From assembly GCA_025766275.1 (NCBI GenBank), contig JAFKAC010000033.1:527501-591500 (forward strand): a DNA stretch of 64,000 nucleotides, in the 5' to 3' direction. This document shows, one piece after another, positions 32,352-42,150 of this stretch. Within the stretch, counting starts at the first letter, position 1; each line of letters starts with the position of its first letter. The position numbers and the translations under genes are program-made. The DNA is from Lactarius indigo (taxonomy: Eukaryota; Basidiomycota; Agaricomycetes; Russulales; Russulaceae). The notes beneath the pieces were generated by a model. That model was not told the DNA's origin and made no database searches. It saw nothing but the letters and a program-made list of their open reading frames with translations.

Positions 32352-33828
32352 GAATATCATCCATATATACGGCGACCTCTCCTTGTGCAATTAGATCAGC
32401 AAAGACGGTGTTCATCAAGGCTTGGAAGGTGGCGGGGCTATTAGTCATGCCAAAGTACATGACTTTCGGCTCGTATAGACCCCTATTGGTGACAATAGCA
32501 CCTTTCCATTCATCGCCTTCTTTGATGCGGATGTTATGATATCCCCATCGAACGTCGAACTTAGTGAAGTATTGAGCTCCCTTGAGCCTATTGATAATGT
32601 CGGCAGCGAGTGGAAGTGGATATCGATTCTTAATGGTAATTTTATTAAGACGGCGATAGTCTTGGACTAGACAGAGCTTGCCGTCTTTCTTCTTGATAAA
32701 GAACACAGGGGATGCCATAGGTGACTTAGATGGCACTAGATATCCTTTCCCTATGTGTTCATCTAAGAATTTGTCCAATTCCACTTGCTCGCTGGGCGAC
32801 ATGGGGTACGTCTTGACCTTCCAGTGTTTAACTGCATCTGGTTCAAGGTCTATGGCGTGGTCCCATGGCTGATGCTCAGGGAGTCTCTGGGATTCTTCCT
32901 CAGAGAATACTTTTGCAAAGTCTCGATAGTGCTCAGGGACCATCTCTTCGAAGGTTTTCTTAGGTTTGGAGGTTATCGCTTTCTCAGCAATCTGCTGAGA
33001 GTACATGAAACCAGCCAAACAGAAAACTTCGTCAGAGACTGTGTCCAGCACTTTCTCCGCAAGGAGATGGCGGCGTTCCATACAGTTCGCCATAATGCGC
33101 GTCACCTCTATCTCTATCTCTGGTGCAGCTATTTCAGCGCTGGAGTTGAGACGCATAGTGCCTTCCTGCCAATCTATGTGCGGGTTCCGATGTCTTAGCC
33201 AAGGCAGTCCCAATATAACTCGTTCTGGGCCTAGTGAAGTGACCATAAAGTCGAATGTTTCTGCACTAGGGCCGACTTTCAGGACGAGTGTTACTTTATG
33301 GGTGATACTGCCGGCTTTATTGAGCGTCCCATCTATATTATAGAGGGTAATGGGATGCTCTAGCGGAACTTGCAACATCTTGTGGCGGTCAGCGTACTTC
33401 TTGTCTAGGAACAACGAAGTTGCCCCAGAGTCTACCATGGCTGCTACTTTTACAGTACGATGACGTCCTTGTAATTCAACAGAAATATGAAAATGGGATC
33501 TGCTATCTTTTGTTTCGGGAATAATATATGAAGAAAGCGCTGCATCAGAAATCATCACTTGCGGCGCTGCTACAGTTTGTGGAGCAATCAGAACACTAAT
33601 ACTATTGTTCATCTCCGAGGCAGATGTAGATGTAGAATCAGAACAGGAAGCCGAGACATCACTACTATCAACATGACAGGCAGAAACAAAGTGGTACGTA
33701 GGAATTACAGATTGGTCCGAGTCCGAAACGAGGCGAGATCGTAGGCATATCTTACAACTACATGAAGCCAAGTCAACCGTATCTGTTTTACAGGGGGAGT
33801 CCACAGCTATAACTACCCCTGGATCTAA
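32352..33828 (-). pseudogene. Element C pol, proximal part: protease and RT up to YMDD
   Basis: The minus-strand frame opens at 33828 as 'LDPGVVIAVDSPCKTD', one base back from the gag stop. Contents: a Ser/Asp-rich linker, aspartic protease 'AAMVDSGATSLFLDKKYADR', flap region 'ITLYNIDGTLNKAGSITHK' and 'RVILGLPWLRHRNPHIDW', then RT with 'KGYLVPSKSPMASPVFFIKK', 'FTKFDVRWGYHNIRIKEGDE' and 'EVAVYMDDI' at the Plavaka junction. No internal stop. It joins 20494-21772 once the transposon is removed. Confidence 0.88.
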
Positions 33829-35219
33829 AAAGCCGCCTTAAGAGCGTTGATTTGCTCTTGTTGGGCTGTGAGCGCCGCCAGTAACTTTGCCACGTCTGCC
33901 TGGGACGTATTGGCTTTGGGCAGTGCGGAATTGCTTGTTTGGGCGGTGGAAGCCGCCGACTGACTGGAAGAAGGTTGGGAGGGGGTCTCCTCACTACTGG
34001 CCGCAGCTTTCGCTTTGGCGGGTTTCCCCATGAATTTGAGCATGCAGACGGGTGCCCTGTGTCCGACCTTTTGACAGTGGTGGCACACGTCGCGTTTGTG
34101 GTTTCCATCCTTCTTTGAGTGGTCCTTAGAACCACACCCGTAACACTTGCCTTGCATGTGTTTTTGATAATCCTGCCGGGTCTTTCCGCCGGATGCAGGC
34201 TTGCTCGTGCCAGATCCCTGCTGGCGTGATGCGTCAACTTGCATCGCGTCTGGATCGGACGGCTTGCCTGCAGGCAAGATCGATTGGCTGGACGAACCGC
34301 CCTTCTTCTCCGAGTCCCTCTGTCTCAGTCGCTGATCTAGCGACTGTGAGACCTGCTTGAGGTCGTCGAAGTCGACGTGGGCCTTGTCCGTCAAGGCAAG
34401 AGCATCTTTTATGCGGTCCGAGAGACCATCGTAAAAGCGGGTGCGGAGGTCTGCTTTTGACCAACCAGTCTGTCCAGAGTACTGTTCGAACACGGATCGG
34501 TACTCTGCAACCGATCCGCGGCCCTGTTTTGTCTTCTTCAGTTGCTCCCTCGCTGTCTCTGTAGTGTCAAGGGGCGAGAACCGTCGGTTAAACTCTTTGA
34601 CGAATTCGTCCCAAGAGCTCCCGAACGGGATGTTATTTGACTGAAGTTGTTCAAGGTAGGGGAGAGCCCATGACTTGGCTTCCCCTTCCATAAGGTTAAG
34701 AACCACCATAATCCAGCGGTCTTCTGCCCGGAAGTACATGCCCTGGGCCGGGTCCCAGGTGTTCATAGCGTCCTGCTGTGAGCCTGCCCAATTATGGAAG
34801 GCTGCAAGGAAGTGACGGGCATCTGTAGAGTTGCCTTTTCCATCCCAGGCTTTGGGACGGGCCACTACTTCCTTGTGCTTGGGGCTGGGCTTGGCCGCGG
34901 TTGCTGAAACCTGTGCGGTCAAGTCCGTGACTTTTTGTGTTAAAATGCCGACTACCTGGCCTAGATTGCTGATGAGGCGAAGGCAGTCGTTGAGAGTTGG
35001 GGGCGGAGCAGGAGCTGTTGGTGTGGTTGGAGCGGCGGCGGCGGTGGACATCTTATCTAACTCGTCTTGTCTCTTTCTTTCCTCGTACTTTTTGATCGAC
35101 TCCCGTCTGTCTTTGATGAGGCGAAGCTGTTCGTCTTCGTCGAAGTCGTCCCAGTTGTTGAAGTTCTTGATCCACTCTTTTTCTTCTTTAGAGAGGATCG
35201 TTCTGTACTTGGATGTCAC
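33825..35219 (-). CDS. Element C gag
   Basis: Minus-strand frame; first ATG at 35051 ('MSTAAAAPTTPTAPAPP'), with an in-frame Met-free stretch upstream ('VTSKYRTILSKEEKEWIKNF', 'RRESIKKYEERKRQDELDK') starting from a TAG-bounded opening. Pro/Ala linker, helical region 'CLRLISNLGQVVGILTQKV', capsid 'RHFLAAFHNWAGSQQDAMN' and 'WDEFVKEFNRRFSPLDTTET', then zinc-binding 'CYGCGSKDHSKKDGNHKRDV' followed by 'CHHCQKVGHRAPVC', a CCHC knuckle. It ends GCT TTT TAG at 33825; pol opens in the -1 frame at the TTTTT run, so frameshifting is expected. Intact reading frame. Confidence 0.8.
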   Translation of the reverse strand: MTSKYRTILSKEEKEWIKNFNNWDDFDEDEQLRLIKDRRESIKKYEERKRQDELDKMSTAAAAPTTPTAPAPPPTLNDCLRLISNLGQVVGILTQKVTDLTAQVSATAAKPSPKHKEVVARPKAWDGKGNSTDARHFLAAFHNWAGSQQDAMNTWDPAQGMYFRAEDRWIMVVLNLMEGEAKSWALPYLEQLQSNNIPFGSSWDEFVKEFNRRFSPLDTTETAREQLKKTKQGRGSVAEYRSVFEQYSGQTGWSKADLRTRFYDGLSDRIKDALALTDKAHVDFDDLKQVSQSLDQRLRQRDSEKKGGSSSQSILPAGKPSDPDAMQVDASRQQGSGTSKPASGGKTRQDYQKHMQGKCYGCGSKDHSKKDGNHKRDVCHHCQKVGHRAPVCMLKFMGKPAKAKAAASSEETPSQPSSSQSAASTAQTSNSALPKANTSQADVAKLLAALTAQQEQINALKAAF

Positions 35220-35880
35220 TCCTGTGGGATACTGAGCTTGAGCTTGCGCTGCTCTCTGTTTCCCTTTGGGAGCTATTGTGGGAGTGGACGGATGGGGGAG
35301 GAGAAAGTTCGGGGACTAGTGCTGCCGCGAAGGCGATCAGCTGAGGGACGGTGAAAGGGGTGCCTGCAACAAGGCCGAAGGCTCCGTGAAGTTCGAGAAG
35401 GGCGTAACGAAAATCTCTATCGTAATAGATGGCGCGGACGTATGCTTCCGCGTCGTTTTGTGGTTCACCTTCTAGAGAGAACCTGTAGTGGACTTCTTCA
35501 CCAGCAAATAATTCTTGCTGATAAACTACAGGGGGTGCGTGGGGGTCGTCAACAAGTGTTTCGTTGGAGGAGGAGTGCGCCGAGTGGTAGGAGTGCTCCG
35601 AAGCTACTGTCGGAGTAGGAGATGCGAATCGTGGTGAAGGGATTGGGTCAGAGGACGATTGACCAGCTCCCTGAATGTGTAGCGATGCCGAAGCAGAGGC
35701 TAAGTTTGGAGTGAAGTATGAACGTGGGGGTGACGGGGGCGCTGGGACAGGAAGGACTGTTTCCTGTCTCCTCCGGAAGATACGTCGAAGACGTTGACGA
35801 ACGTTCGCAAATATGCAAGGCAGTTTGAAAAAAAGGGAAGGTGGTAATATGTGACGACGTGTTACGACGACCGCAAAGCG
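35188..35880 (-). CDS. Element C leader: 230-codon Met-free open frame upstream of gag
   Basis: Between the primer-binding site and gag a minus-strand frame is open from 35880 to TAA 35188-35190 with no Met codon. The composition looks coding: basic start 'NVRQRLRRIFRRRQETVLPV', Ser/Pro linker, a globular part 'LFAGEEVHYRFSLEGEPQND', 'YVRAIYYDRDFRYALLELHG', 'FTVPQLIAFAAALVPELS', then a Ser-rich tail. It overlaps the gag frame by about 30 nt in another phase. It corresponds in place to the extensions of A1, A2, B, E and F, though I cannot align it residue by residue. Initiation would have to be non-AUG. Function unknown. Confidence 0.5.
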   Translation of the reverse strand, partial: RFAVVVTRRHILPPSLFFKLPCIFANVRQRLRRIFRRRQETVLPVPAPPSPPRSYFTPNLASASASLHIQGAGQSSSDPIPSPRFASPTPTVASEHSYHSAHSSSNETLVDDPHAPPVVYQQELFAGEEVHYRFSLEGEPQNDAEAYVRAIYYDRDFRYALLELHGAFGLVAGTPFTVPQLIAFAAALVPELSPPPSVHSHNSSQRETESSASSSSVSHRSDIQVQNDPL

Positions 35881-36386
35881 CTAAGTCGAAGGTGATGGGA
35901 GAGTCCGATCAAGCAAGACCAATACACAGTGGTGTTTCACACTGCGCGAGGCTGCGGCGATAACGGAACACTCAGGAATGGGGTAATGGGTTTGTGCAAG
36001 AACACAAGGCTGTCTGCCGCAGTCTCCTCGACCTGTTGGCTGCCTCTCACGCCGAAGCGCTCTCAAACTTTTCTGTTTACTTCGCGTACAGCTGTCGCAG
36101 GCTAGGCCTGGCAGGCTTCTCTTCCACTTGCAGCTTATCTGGCGTGGTGACCAGTTCTGCAAGCAGTACCCAAACATTCTACTGATGACCAGATAGAACG
36201 CCTATAGGCAAGCACAATCTATGCCGACTTTACAGACAATAGAGTTGTACCAAGATAGCGCAGATTCTGCGTACGAAGGTCCACAGGCAAAGAGTGAGGT
36301 GTATGACACAAGGGACTTGTGGTCGTCAACCACCTAGAAAGGAAGATAGATAACGCCGGTAAGAATGAAGGGGCGTGTGAAGGAAG

Positions 36387-36396
36387 AACTTGTCCT
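36387..36396 (-). other. Element C primer-binding site of self-priming type
   Basis: On the minus strand AGGACAAGTT follows the LTR end (CTACA) after TT. It is the exact complement of AACTTGTCCT at the inferred RNA start (36661-36670). Confidence 0.7.
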
Positions 36397-36398
36397 AA

Positions 36399-37170
36399 TG
36401 TAGCGGTATGACTTATCGCGACAACTAGACCAAGAGAATGTAAGTGAACTGAACCGGTATACACCCAAGCCTAGCGCGGAGACAAGTCACGCGCCGAACG
36501 TACAGTCACTGCGGAGGGTAGACACACGTGAGGTCTTTATGCAAGACCAAAGGTCAGGTGATCACGCAGTGGCACGCTGAGTGAAGAACCAAGAGGACAA
36601 GTTAACATTGGAGAAGAGTAAGGGAAGTACAAGAAATACACACCTGAGTGGAGAACCAAGAGGACAAGTTGGTTCCACTCAGGACGCTACATGAGGGTTT
36701 ATATACTATGCTGCGGCTGAGTTCGAATTACTATGGAACCTTGTTACTAAAGGTATGTGTAATAGTAATGAGTCAGACGCTGACGCGTCGTATCTAATAA
36801 TAGCATTATCTATTGTGCTGACTGATGCACAGTCATTAACGCTGACAGAACGATGACGTGTCCTTATCTATGAGTCACAACCCTATGACAACGTAGTCTA
36901 GAACTATCTAGAATGTTCCCTGCTTATCGTCCAATGAGAAACTACTGTACTAATGAGGAAAGTGGCCTAGAGAGGTAACTCCTGATAAGGAAGTTACTAT
37001 CCCAGGGTCACGTGCTTATGGGTGCACATGTTGGCATCACGTGACTAACCATCTTATCATATCTAATGATAAGGACTTGGATGTTTGACTCAACGTTGGA
37101 AACTCATATCTTCACCAAATAAATCCATAAAAATACAGAAAAATAAGGCGAAAATAGAGCGTCCGTGACA
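36399..37170 (-). repeat. Element C 5' LTR with promoter
   Basis: 772 bp, minus-strand TGTCACGGACG to CCGCTACA. There is no second copy in the window, so the limits rest on the TG...CA ends, the TT-plus-primer-site that follows, and the junction with the B LTR fragment at 37171. TATATAA begins at 36705 (minus) and AACTTGTCCT at 36670, 35 nt on. A 28-bp block with CCAAGAGGACAAGTT occurs twice (about 36572-36605 and 36648-36670), duplicating the self-primer segment. Confidence 0.75.
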
Positions 37171-37520
37171 CTTGGCTTCGTTTGCAATCTAGCAACCTTG
37201 CCTCCGTACTTTGGTGTGACCTCACCTTATCCCTCTCTTCTTGTGCATCCCCTACCTCAGTCCCTAACCAGGACACTTCGAAGTCTTTGCAGTTGAACTA
37301 TATCAACGCGTTACACCTGTTATACTCTGTGCACTAGCAAGATCAAGTGTAGAGAAGTGTTAGACACTTCGGACGAGGAGTCCTACATTACAGAGTAGTG
37401 CTGCACCTTGTGCCACACTTTTATCACTCGTATTTCATAGCAATAAGACAACAGAGGTCTTCGCTTGATACTTGTGTGATTCAGAACCTCTAGAACCCAC
37501 GCCCCTGCTAGGGCGTAACA
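37171..37520 (+). mobile_element. Truncated family B LTR (3' 350 bp)
   Basis: Matches 1242-1591 of the solo B LTR to its end GGGCGTAACA; the first 230 bp are missing where element C inserted. The right-hand five bases GTAGA (37521-37525) would be its target duplication. It interrupts the integrase core of element D after 'KLGVKSTLST'. Confidence 0.85.
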
Positions 37521-37525
37521 GTAGA

Positions 37526-40460
37526 TAGTGTGGATTTGACTCCGAGTTTGTTCCAAATTTCTTGCATGACTTTTGATGCAAATTGGGGGCCTCTGTCGGA
37601 AATAACTTGTCGAGGTAGGCCAGTACGTCTCCAGACGTTTTCAAGGTAGAGTTGGGCTGTTTCGTCTGCAGTGATGGTTTTGTTGCAAGGGGAAATGACT
37701 ATTGCTTTGCTGAGTCGGTCAACCACTGCAAATAGTGAATCATAGTTGTGGGATAGGGGAAGGTCGGTGATGAAGTCCATTGTGATGGTTCCCCATATTT
37801 CTTCAGGTATTGCATTTGGTTGTAGGGGTACTTGGGTACGTGGTTTGATTTTAGTGGCTTGGCATGTGGCGCAACCATCAACATAGGTCTTAACGAATGT
37901 TGATATGCCTGGCCACCAGAAGTCTTGGGATATTAACTCATAGGTCTTCCATCGCCCTGGATGTCCTGTGGCAATGTGGTCATGGTATGTTTTAACAATG
38001 TCTCTTCATAGGTTGTCGTCTTTTGGAACGTAAACTTGTCCTTTGAACAAGATAATGCCGTCTTCTAAGTTCCACTCTTCTAGGCCTTTAGCTAGGGATC
38101 AAGGGCCATTTTTTAAGAGGGACTCTAGGGCCATGCTGACTTCCTTGTCGTAGGTCTGGGTGTTTTTGATATGCTGCCGGAGGGTGGTATCTCCTTGAAT
38201 AGTTACTGCAGTTCTTTGTACTGCATTGATGGAAAAATATTTGGTGTCCAGGAGTACTCGCTTTTCATCTTCATCCGCTATCCCCTTTTTATGATCTGGA
38301 CGCCAAGACAGTGCATCAGATTTATTCTGCGTGCCCGGTTTGTGGATGATGATGAACTGGAAGCGAGAAAGGAATAAGGCCCATTGGGCCTGACGACGAG
38401 AGAGCTTTTGCTTTGTGGTGAAATAGACAAGGTTGCCGTGGTTGGACCAGATTTTGGTAACGTCCTCACGGCCCTCCAGGTAATGTCGAAAGGCATGAAG
38501 GGCATGGATGATAGCAAGGAGTTCCTTGTCGCAGATCTCGTAGTGATGTTCAGCAGGAAGGAGGGATTTGGAAAGGAAGGCGACGGGGTGCCAATGTTGC
38601 AAGGCATCAGGTTGTTCAAGAATGGCACCGGTAGCAAAATCACTTGCATCAGTGATGAGGTGGAAAGGTTTAGAGTGGTCAGGGAGGGCAAGGACAGGAG
38701 CCCCGGTGAAGCATTTGATCAAGGTGCAGAAAGCGCCTTCTGCCGCGGTACCCCAAGAAAAAGGGACATCTTTCTTGGTTAGGTCAAACAAGGGGCGGGC
38801 AATAGTGGAGTAGTCCTTAATGAAGCGTCGATAGAAATTGCAAAAGCCTAGAAAGGCCTGTACTTGTTTGACAGTGCGTGGGGCGGGCCATTGAGTAATG
38901 CCCGCAACTTTTGCAGGGTCCATAGAAACTTGGCCATCGGAAATGACAATTCCAAAGATATTCAACAGAGGTTTGTGCAAACGTACACTTTTCAGGTTTT
39001 AGGTAGAGGTCGTGGCGTTCCAGCCGCTGAAGCACGTCGTGCGTCAATGCTGTTAGCGAGGAGATATCTTCTGTGAAGATTAAGATGTCATTGAGGTAGA
39101 CCACTACATGTCCACCGTCAATTAAGGACTCAAAAATTTGGTTCATGAACATTTGGAAGGTGGCAGGGGCATTACAGAGGCTGAACGTCATTACTGTAGG
39201 TTCGAAAAGGCCTAAGGATGTTTTGAAGGCTGCCTTGTATTCATCGCCTTCATGAATGCGGATATTGTTGTATCCCCAGCGAATATCTAGTTTGGTGAAG
39301 TAGCGTGCGCCGTGGAGTTTGTCGATAAGTTCAGGGATAAGGGGAAGGGGTGCTGCGTTCTTAATGGTTATATCATTGAGGGCACGGTAGTCTTGCACAG
39401 GTTGGAGTTTGCCATCCTTCTTGTCAACGAAAAAGAAGGGGGAAGCCATGGGCGACTTAGATGGTCGAATGTAACCTTTCTTTAGGTGTTCAGAAATATA
39501 CTCTTTGAGGGCATCAGATTCCTTGGGTGTAAGTCGATAAATGCCACAATTCTTCATAGTGGCTCCTGGTTTGAGATCAATTGCATGATCCCAGGGCTGA
39601 TGTTGGGGTAGACGATGGGACGCAATTTCGCTGAATACTCTAGTGTATTGTTGGAAGTGGCTCGGAATGTGGTCGGTGGAAGGCTTGGGTGCAGTGCGTG
39701 CTGCTATCTTGGTGCTTGTTGTTACTTTTGCTCGGATGGCAAGGTGGTCATACTTGCTAAAGCTGTGGATCCACAGCCAGGGTTCGCAGGCATCTTCGAT
39801 GAATACAGGTTCCAGAGGTTCTGTTTCATTTTCTGTGGGGAGGCAGGTTTCTTGGGTTACTTCAAGTTCAAGGATGTTGATAGTTGTGTGTCGTGTCTGG
39901 GGAATTTTCGAAGAGATGACAACTGCCGAGGAGGATAGGGTACAGGTTTTTGGGCATCTTGTGAAAGCTATTTTTGGTTGATGCCAATCGATTTCAGGGT
40001 TATGTGCTTGGAGCCAATCCGTTCCTAAGATTATATCGTGCTCCCCCAGAGTAGTTGCATAAAGTTCCACGGTTTTGTCGTGGTAGTTGTCGTCAGAAGT
40101 TCTGATCTGTAGTCTCTGGATCATAGTATACCTAACAGATCCCGTCTTGTTGGGAGACCCATCCACGTTTCTAACTGGTAAGGGTTTAATTAGTGTCCGC
40201 ATTGTTAGGTTGTTTGCTCACGCAAACCCATCATCCACGATGATGCCCTCCGCACCGCTGTCCAACAGGGCACAGGCACTGATTTCTTTGCCAGACTTCT
40301 TTCCCACTAGTGTAACTCTGAGAACAATTGAAGGAGCTCTCCTATTCCGAATTGTTTCTACAGGTACATGCTCGGCTCCGAGCGTCTCTAGTAAGGAAAG
40401 GCCGTGTACAATGCTACTGGCATGAATACTTCCAATCGACAGTGCTACAAATGGAAGAGC
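37526..40460 (-). pseudogene. Element D pol, decayed
   Basis: Minus strand. Continues in the gag frame after TAG 40461-40463: protease 'ACALLDSGAEGIIVDDGFA', a TGA, then 'RTLIKPLPVRNVDGSPNK' and 'HDIILGTDWLQAHNPEIDW'; RT 'KKGYIRPSKSPMASPFFFVD', 'FTKLDIRWGYNNIRIHEGDE', catalytic box 'VVVYLNDILIF' (YMDD to YLND, inactive). A frameshift near 38990 leads to 'VQAFLGFCNFYRRFIKDY', RNase H 'LITDASDFATGAILEQ'; TGA at 38099-38101; integrase zinc region 'YHDHIATGHPGRWKT' and 'CATCQATK', core 'TMDFITDLPLSHNYDS' and 'RQVISDRGPQFASKVMQEIW', then the B LTR fragment. Confidence 0.87.
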
Positions 40461-41540
40461 CTAAAAATCCTCATTAATAGGCACCGAACGTGGACGTGCA
40501 TCCGGGTCAAAAGGGAGTATCTCTCGATATACCACTCCAATGTTTGCTGGGTGGTCAGCAGGTGCTTCCTCCTGACTTGGTTCATCAACAAAGGCGCTGC
40601 GCGCCCTAGCGTTGTTGTTGGATTGGCCTCCTTTGGCCTTCATGGCTGCCGTCTTGGCGTGACATTCTTTAAGTACGTGGCCTGGTTTGCCACAGTACAG
40701 GCAGAGTTTATTCTTGAAGCGGTACTCCCGCTCTTCTTTGGTGAGTTTGGCTCTTGGCTTGGTGGTGCGTGATGAGGAGGCGTTGATGTTTACGCTATTG
40801 TCCTCAGCTAGGACTGCTCGTCCTGAAGTGGTTTTATGGGTCTTGTTAAACTGGTTAATAGCATGACCAGCGTAAATTTGATAAGCACGATCGAATTCTC
40901 TTGCTTTCTCTACAAGGGTGTCAAAGGTGGTAGGGATGGGGGATATGCCCAGTAACTTCATGTTCAGGGCTGGTGGAATAGCTTGTCGGAAAGCATACAT
41001 CCGGGTTTGTTCGTTTGCACCACTTCGTGTAGCATGGGTAGACCATTCCTGGAACCATTCATTGAAAGGTCGGGTGCCCATCTTTAGGGAGTACATTTTG
41101 TTGGTGGATTCCATGGCCGTGTGACCAGGGACAAAGTGGGCGTCAAAGTCAGTTTTGAACTGTGCCCAGGTGCCAAAGGTGATTGCTGCACCACCGGTTG
41201 GGTTTAAGGCTTTCTTTTGCCTATCTTGAGCCCATTCCCCGGCTGAGGATCCAACCTTGAAGTAGGTGAGGGCAGTAGATATCTTTTTATCGTCAGTGTT
41301 AAAGATATCTTGGTTTAGGTGGAAGTAGTTGGCAAGGTTGTTCCAAAAGGCCTCAGCATTGTTGGGCTTGCCATCAAAGGGCTCGGGCGCTGCGCCCAAG
41401 ATTTTTGCAGGTGCAGGTGCTGCCATTGCAGTGCTTGCCGGGGGAACAGAGAAGGGGGGCGCTGAGGAAGAGGCTTGAACAGTTAGGGGTGGCGATGGGA
41501 GTCGATGTGGGGGAACTACTGCAGGGAAACGGCTAGGGCC
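40461..41540 (-). pseudogene. Element D gag, main part
   Basis: Minus strand. The first Met of the usual gag is in 'PPASTAMAAPAPAKILGAA'; capsid 'PEPFDGKPNNAEAFWNNLAN', 'FGTWAQFKTDFDAHFVPGHT', 'MGTRPFNEWFQEWSTHATRS', then the knuckle 'CLYCGKPGHVLKEC'. It ends 'VPINEDF' with TAG 40461-40463. The first codons before the element B junction continue in frame from 56627 ('STPQISPST|SGPSRF'). No internal stop in this piece. Confidence 0.85.
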
Positions 41541-41545
41541 AGAGG

Positions 41546-42124
41546 TGTTACGCCCTAGCAGGGACGTGGGTTCTAAAGGTTCTGAATCACACAAGTATCA
41601 AGCGAAGACCTCTGTTGTCTTATTGCTATGAAATACGAGTGGTAAAAGTGTGGCACAAGGTGCAGCACTACTCTGTAATGTAGGACTCCTCATCCGAAGT
41701 GTTTAACACTTCTCTACACTTGATCTTGCTAGTGCACAGAGTATAACAGGTGTAACGCGTTGATATAGTTCAACTGCAAAGACTTCGAAGTGTCCTGGTT
41801 AGGGACTGAGGTAGGGGATGCACAAGAAGAGAGGAATAAGGCGAGGTCACACCAAAGTACGAAGGCAAGGTTGCTAGATTGCAAACGAAGCCAAGTCTGG
41901 CTTCCTACGGTCTATGGTACAGGTTTATATAGGACAGGGTTCCAAACAACATGAACACAAGCCCACACAATATCAAAGAGACTAAACAGAGTAAGCAGAA
42001 GTTCGGATCAAAGAAACAGCGCCACTAGTAACAGTAGCTCCTTTGGTAACAAGGTATAGTACAGAAGGGGGAAGGCAGGGTGGAGACATACTGTGACTTA
42101 GGTCCGAAGCGTCGGATCATAACA
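41546..42124 (-). repeat. Element B 3' LTR
   Basis: Minus-strand TGTTATGATCC to GGCGTAACA. Differs from 56043-56621 at one site (CTCATCC against CTCGTCC on the plus strand). Confidence 0.95.
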
Positions 42125-42128
42125 TGAG

Positions 42129-42137
42129 CCCCTCTCT
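42129..42137 (-). other. Element B polypurine tract
   Basis: Minus strand AGAGAGGGG, four bases (CTCA) before the 3' LTR. Confidence 0.65.
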
Positions 42138-42150
42138 AAGTCAACTCTCC

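Larger units (their letters stand above)
20494..37170 (-). mobile_element. Element C: Ty3/gypsy retrotransposon, 3' end lost, split by a Plavaka transposon
   Basis: Minus-strand element. From its 5' end: LTR 36399-37170, primer-binding site, long leader, gag 33825-35219, pol 32352-33828 and, after the Plavaka insertion 21773-32351, pol 20494-21772. The rest of the integrase and the 3' LTR are missing where A2 abuts. On its 5' side it sits in a B-family LTR (CTTGG at 37171-37175 would be its duplication; the partner is lost). The surviving interior has few stops, so C was fairly intact before being broken. Confidence 0.85.
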
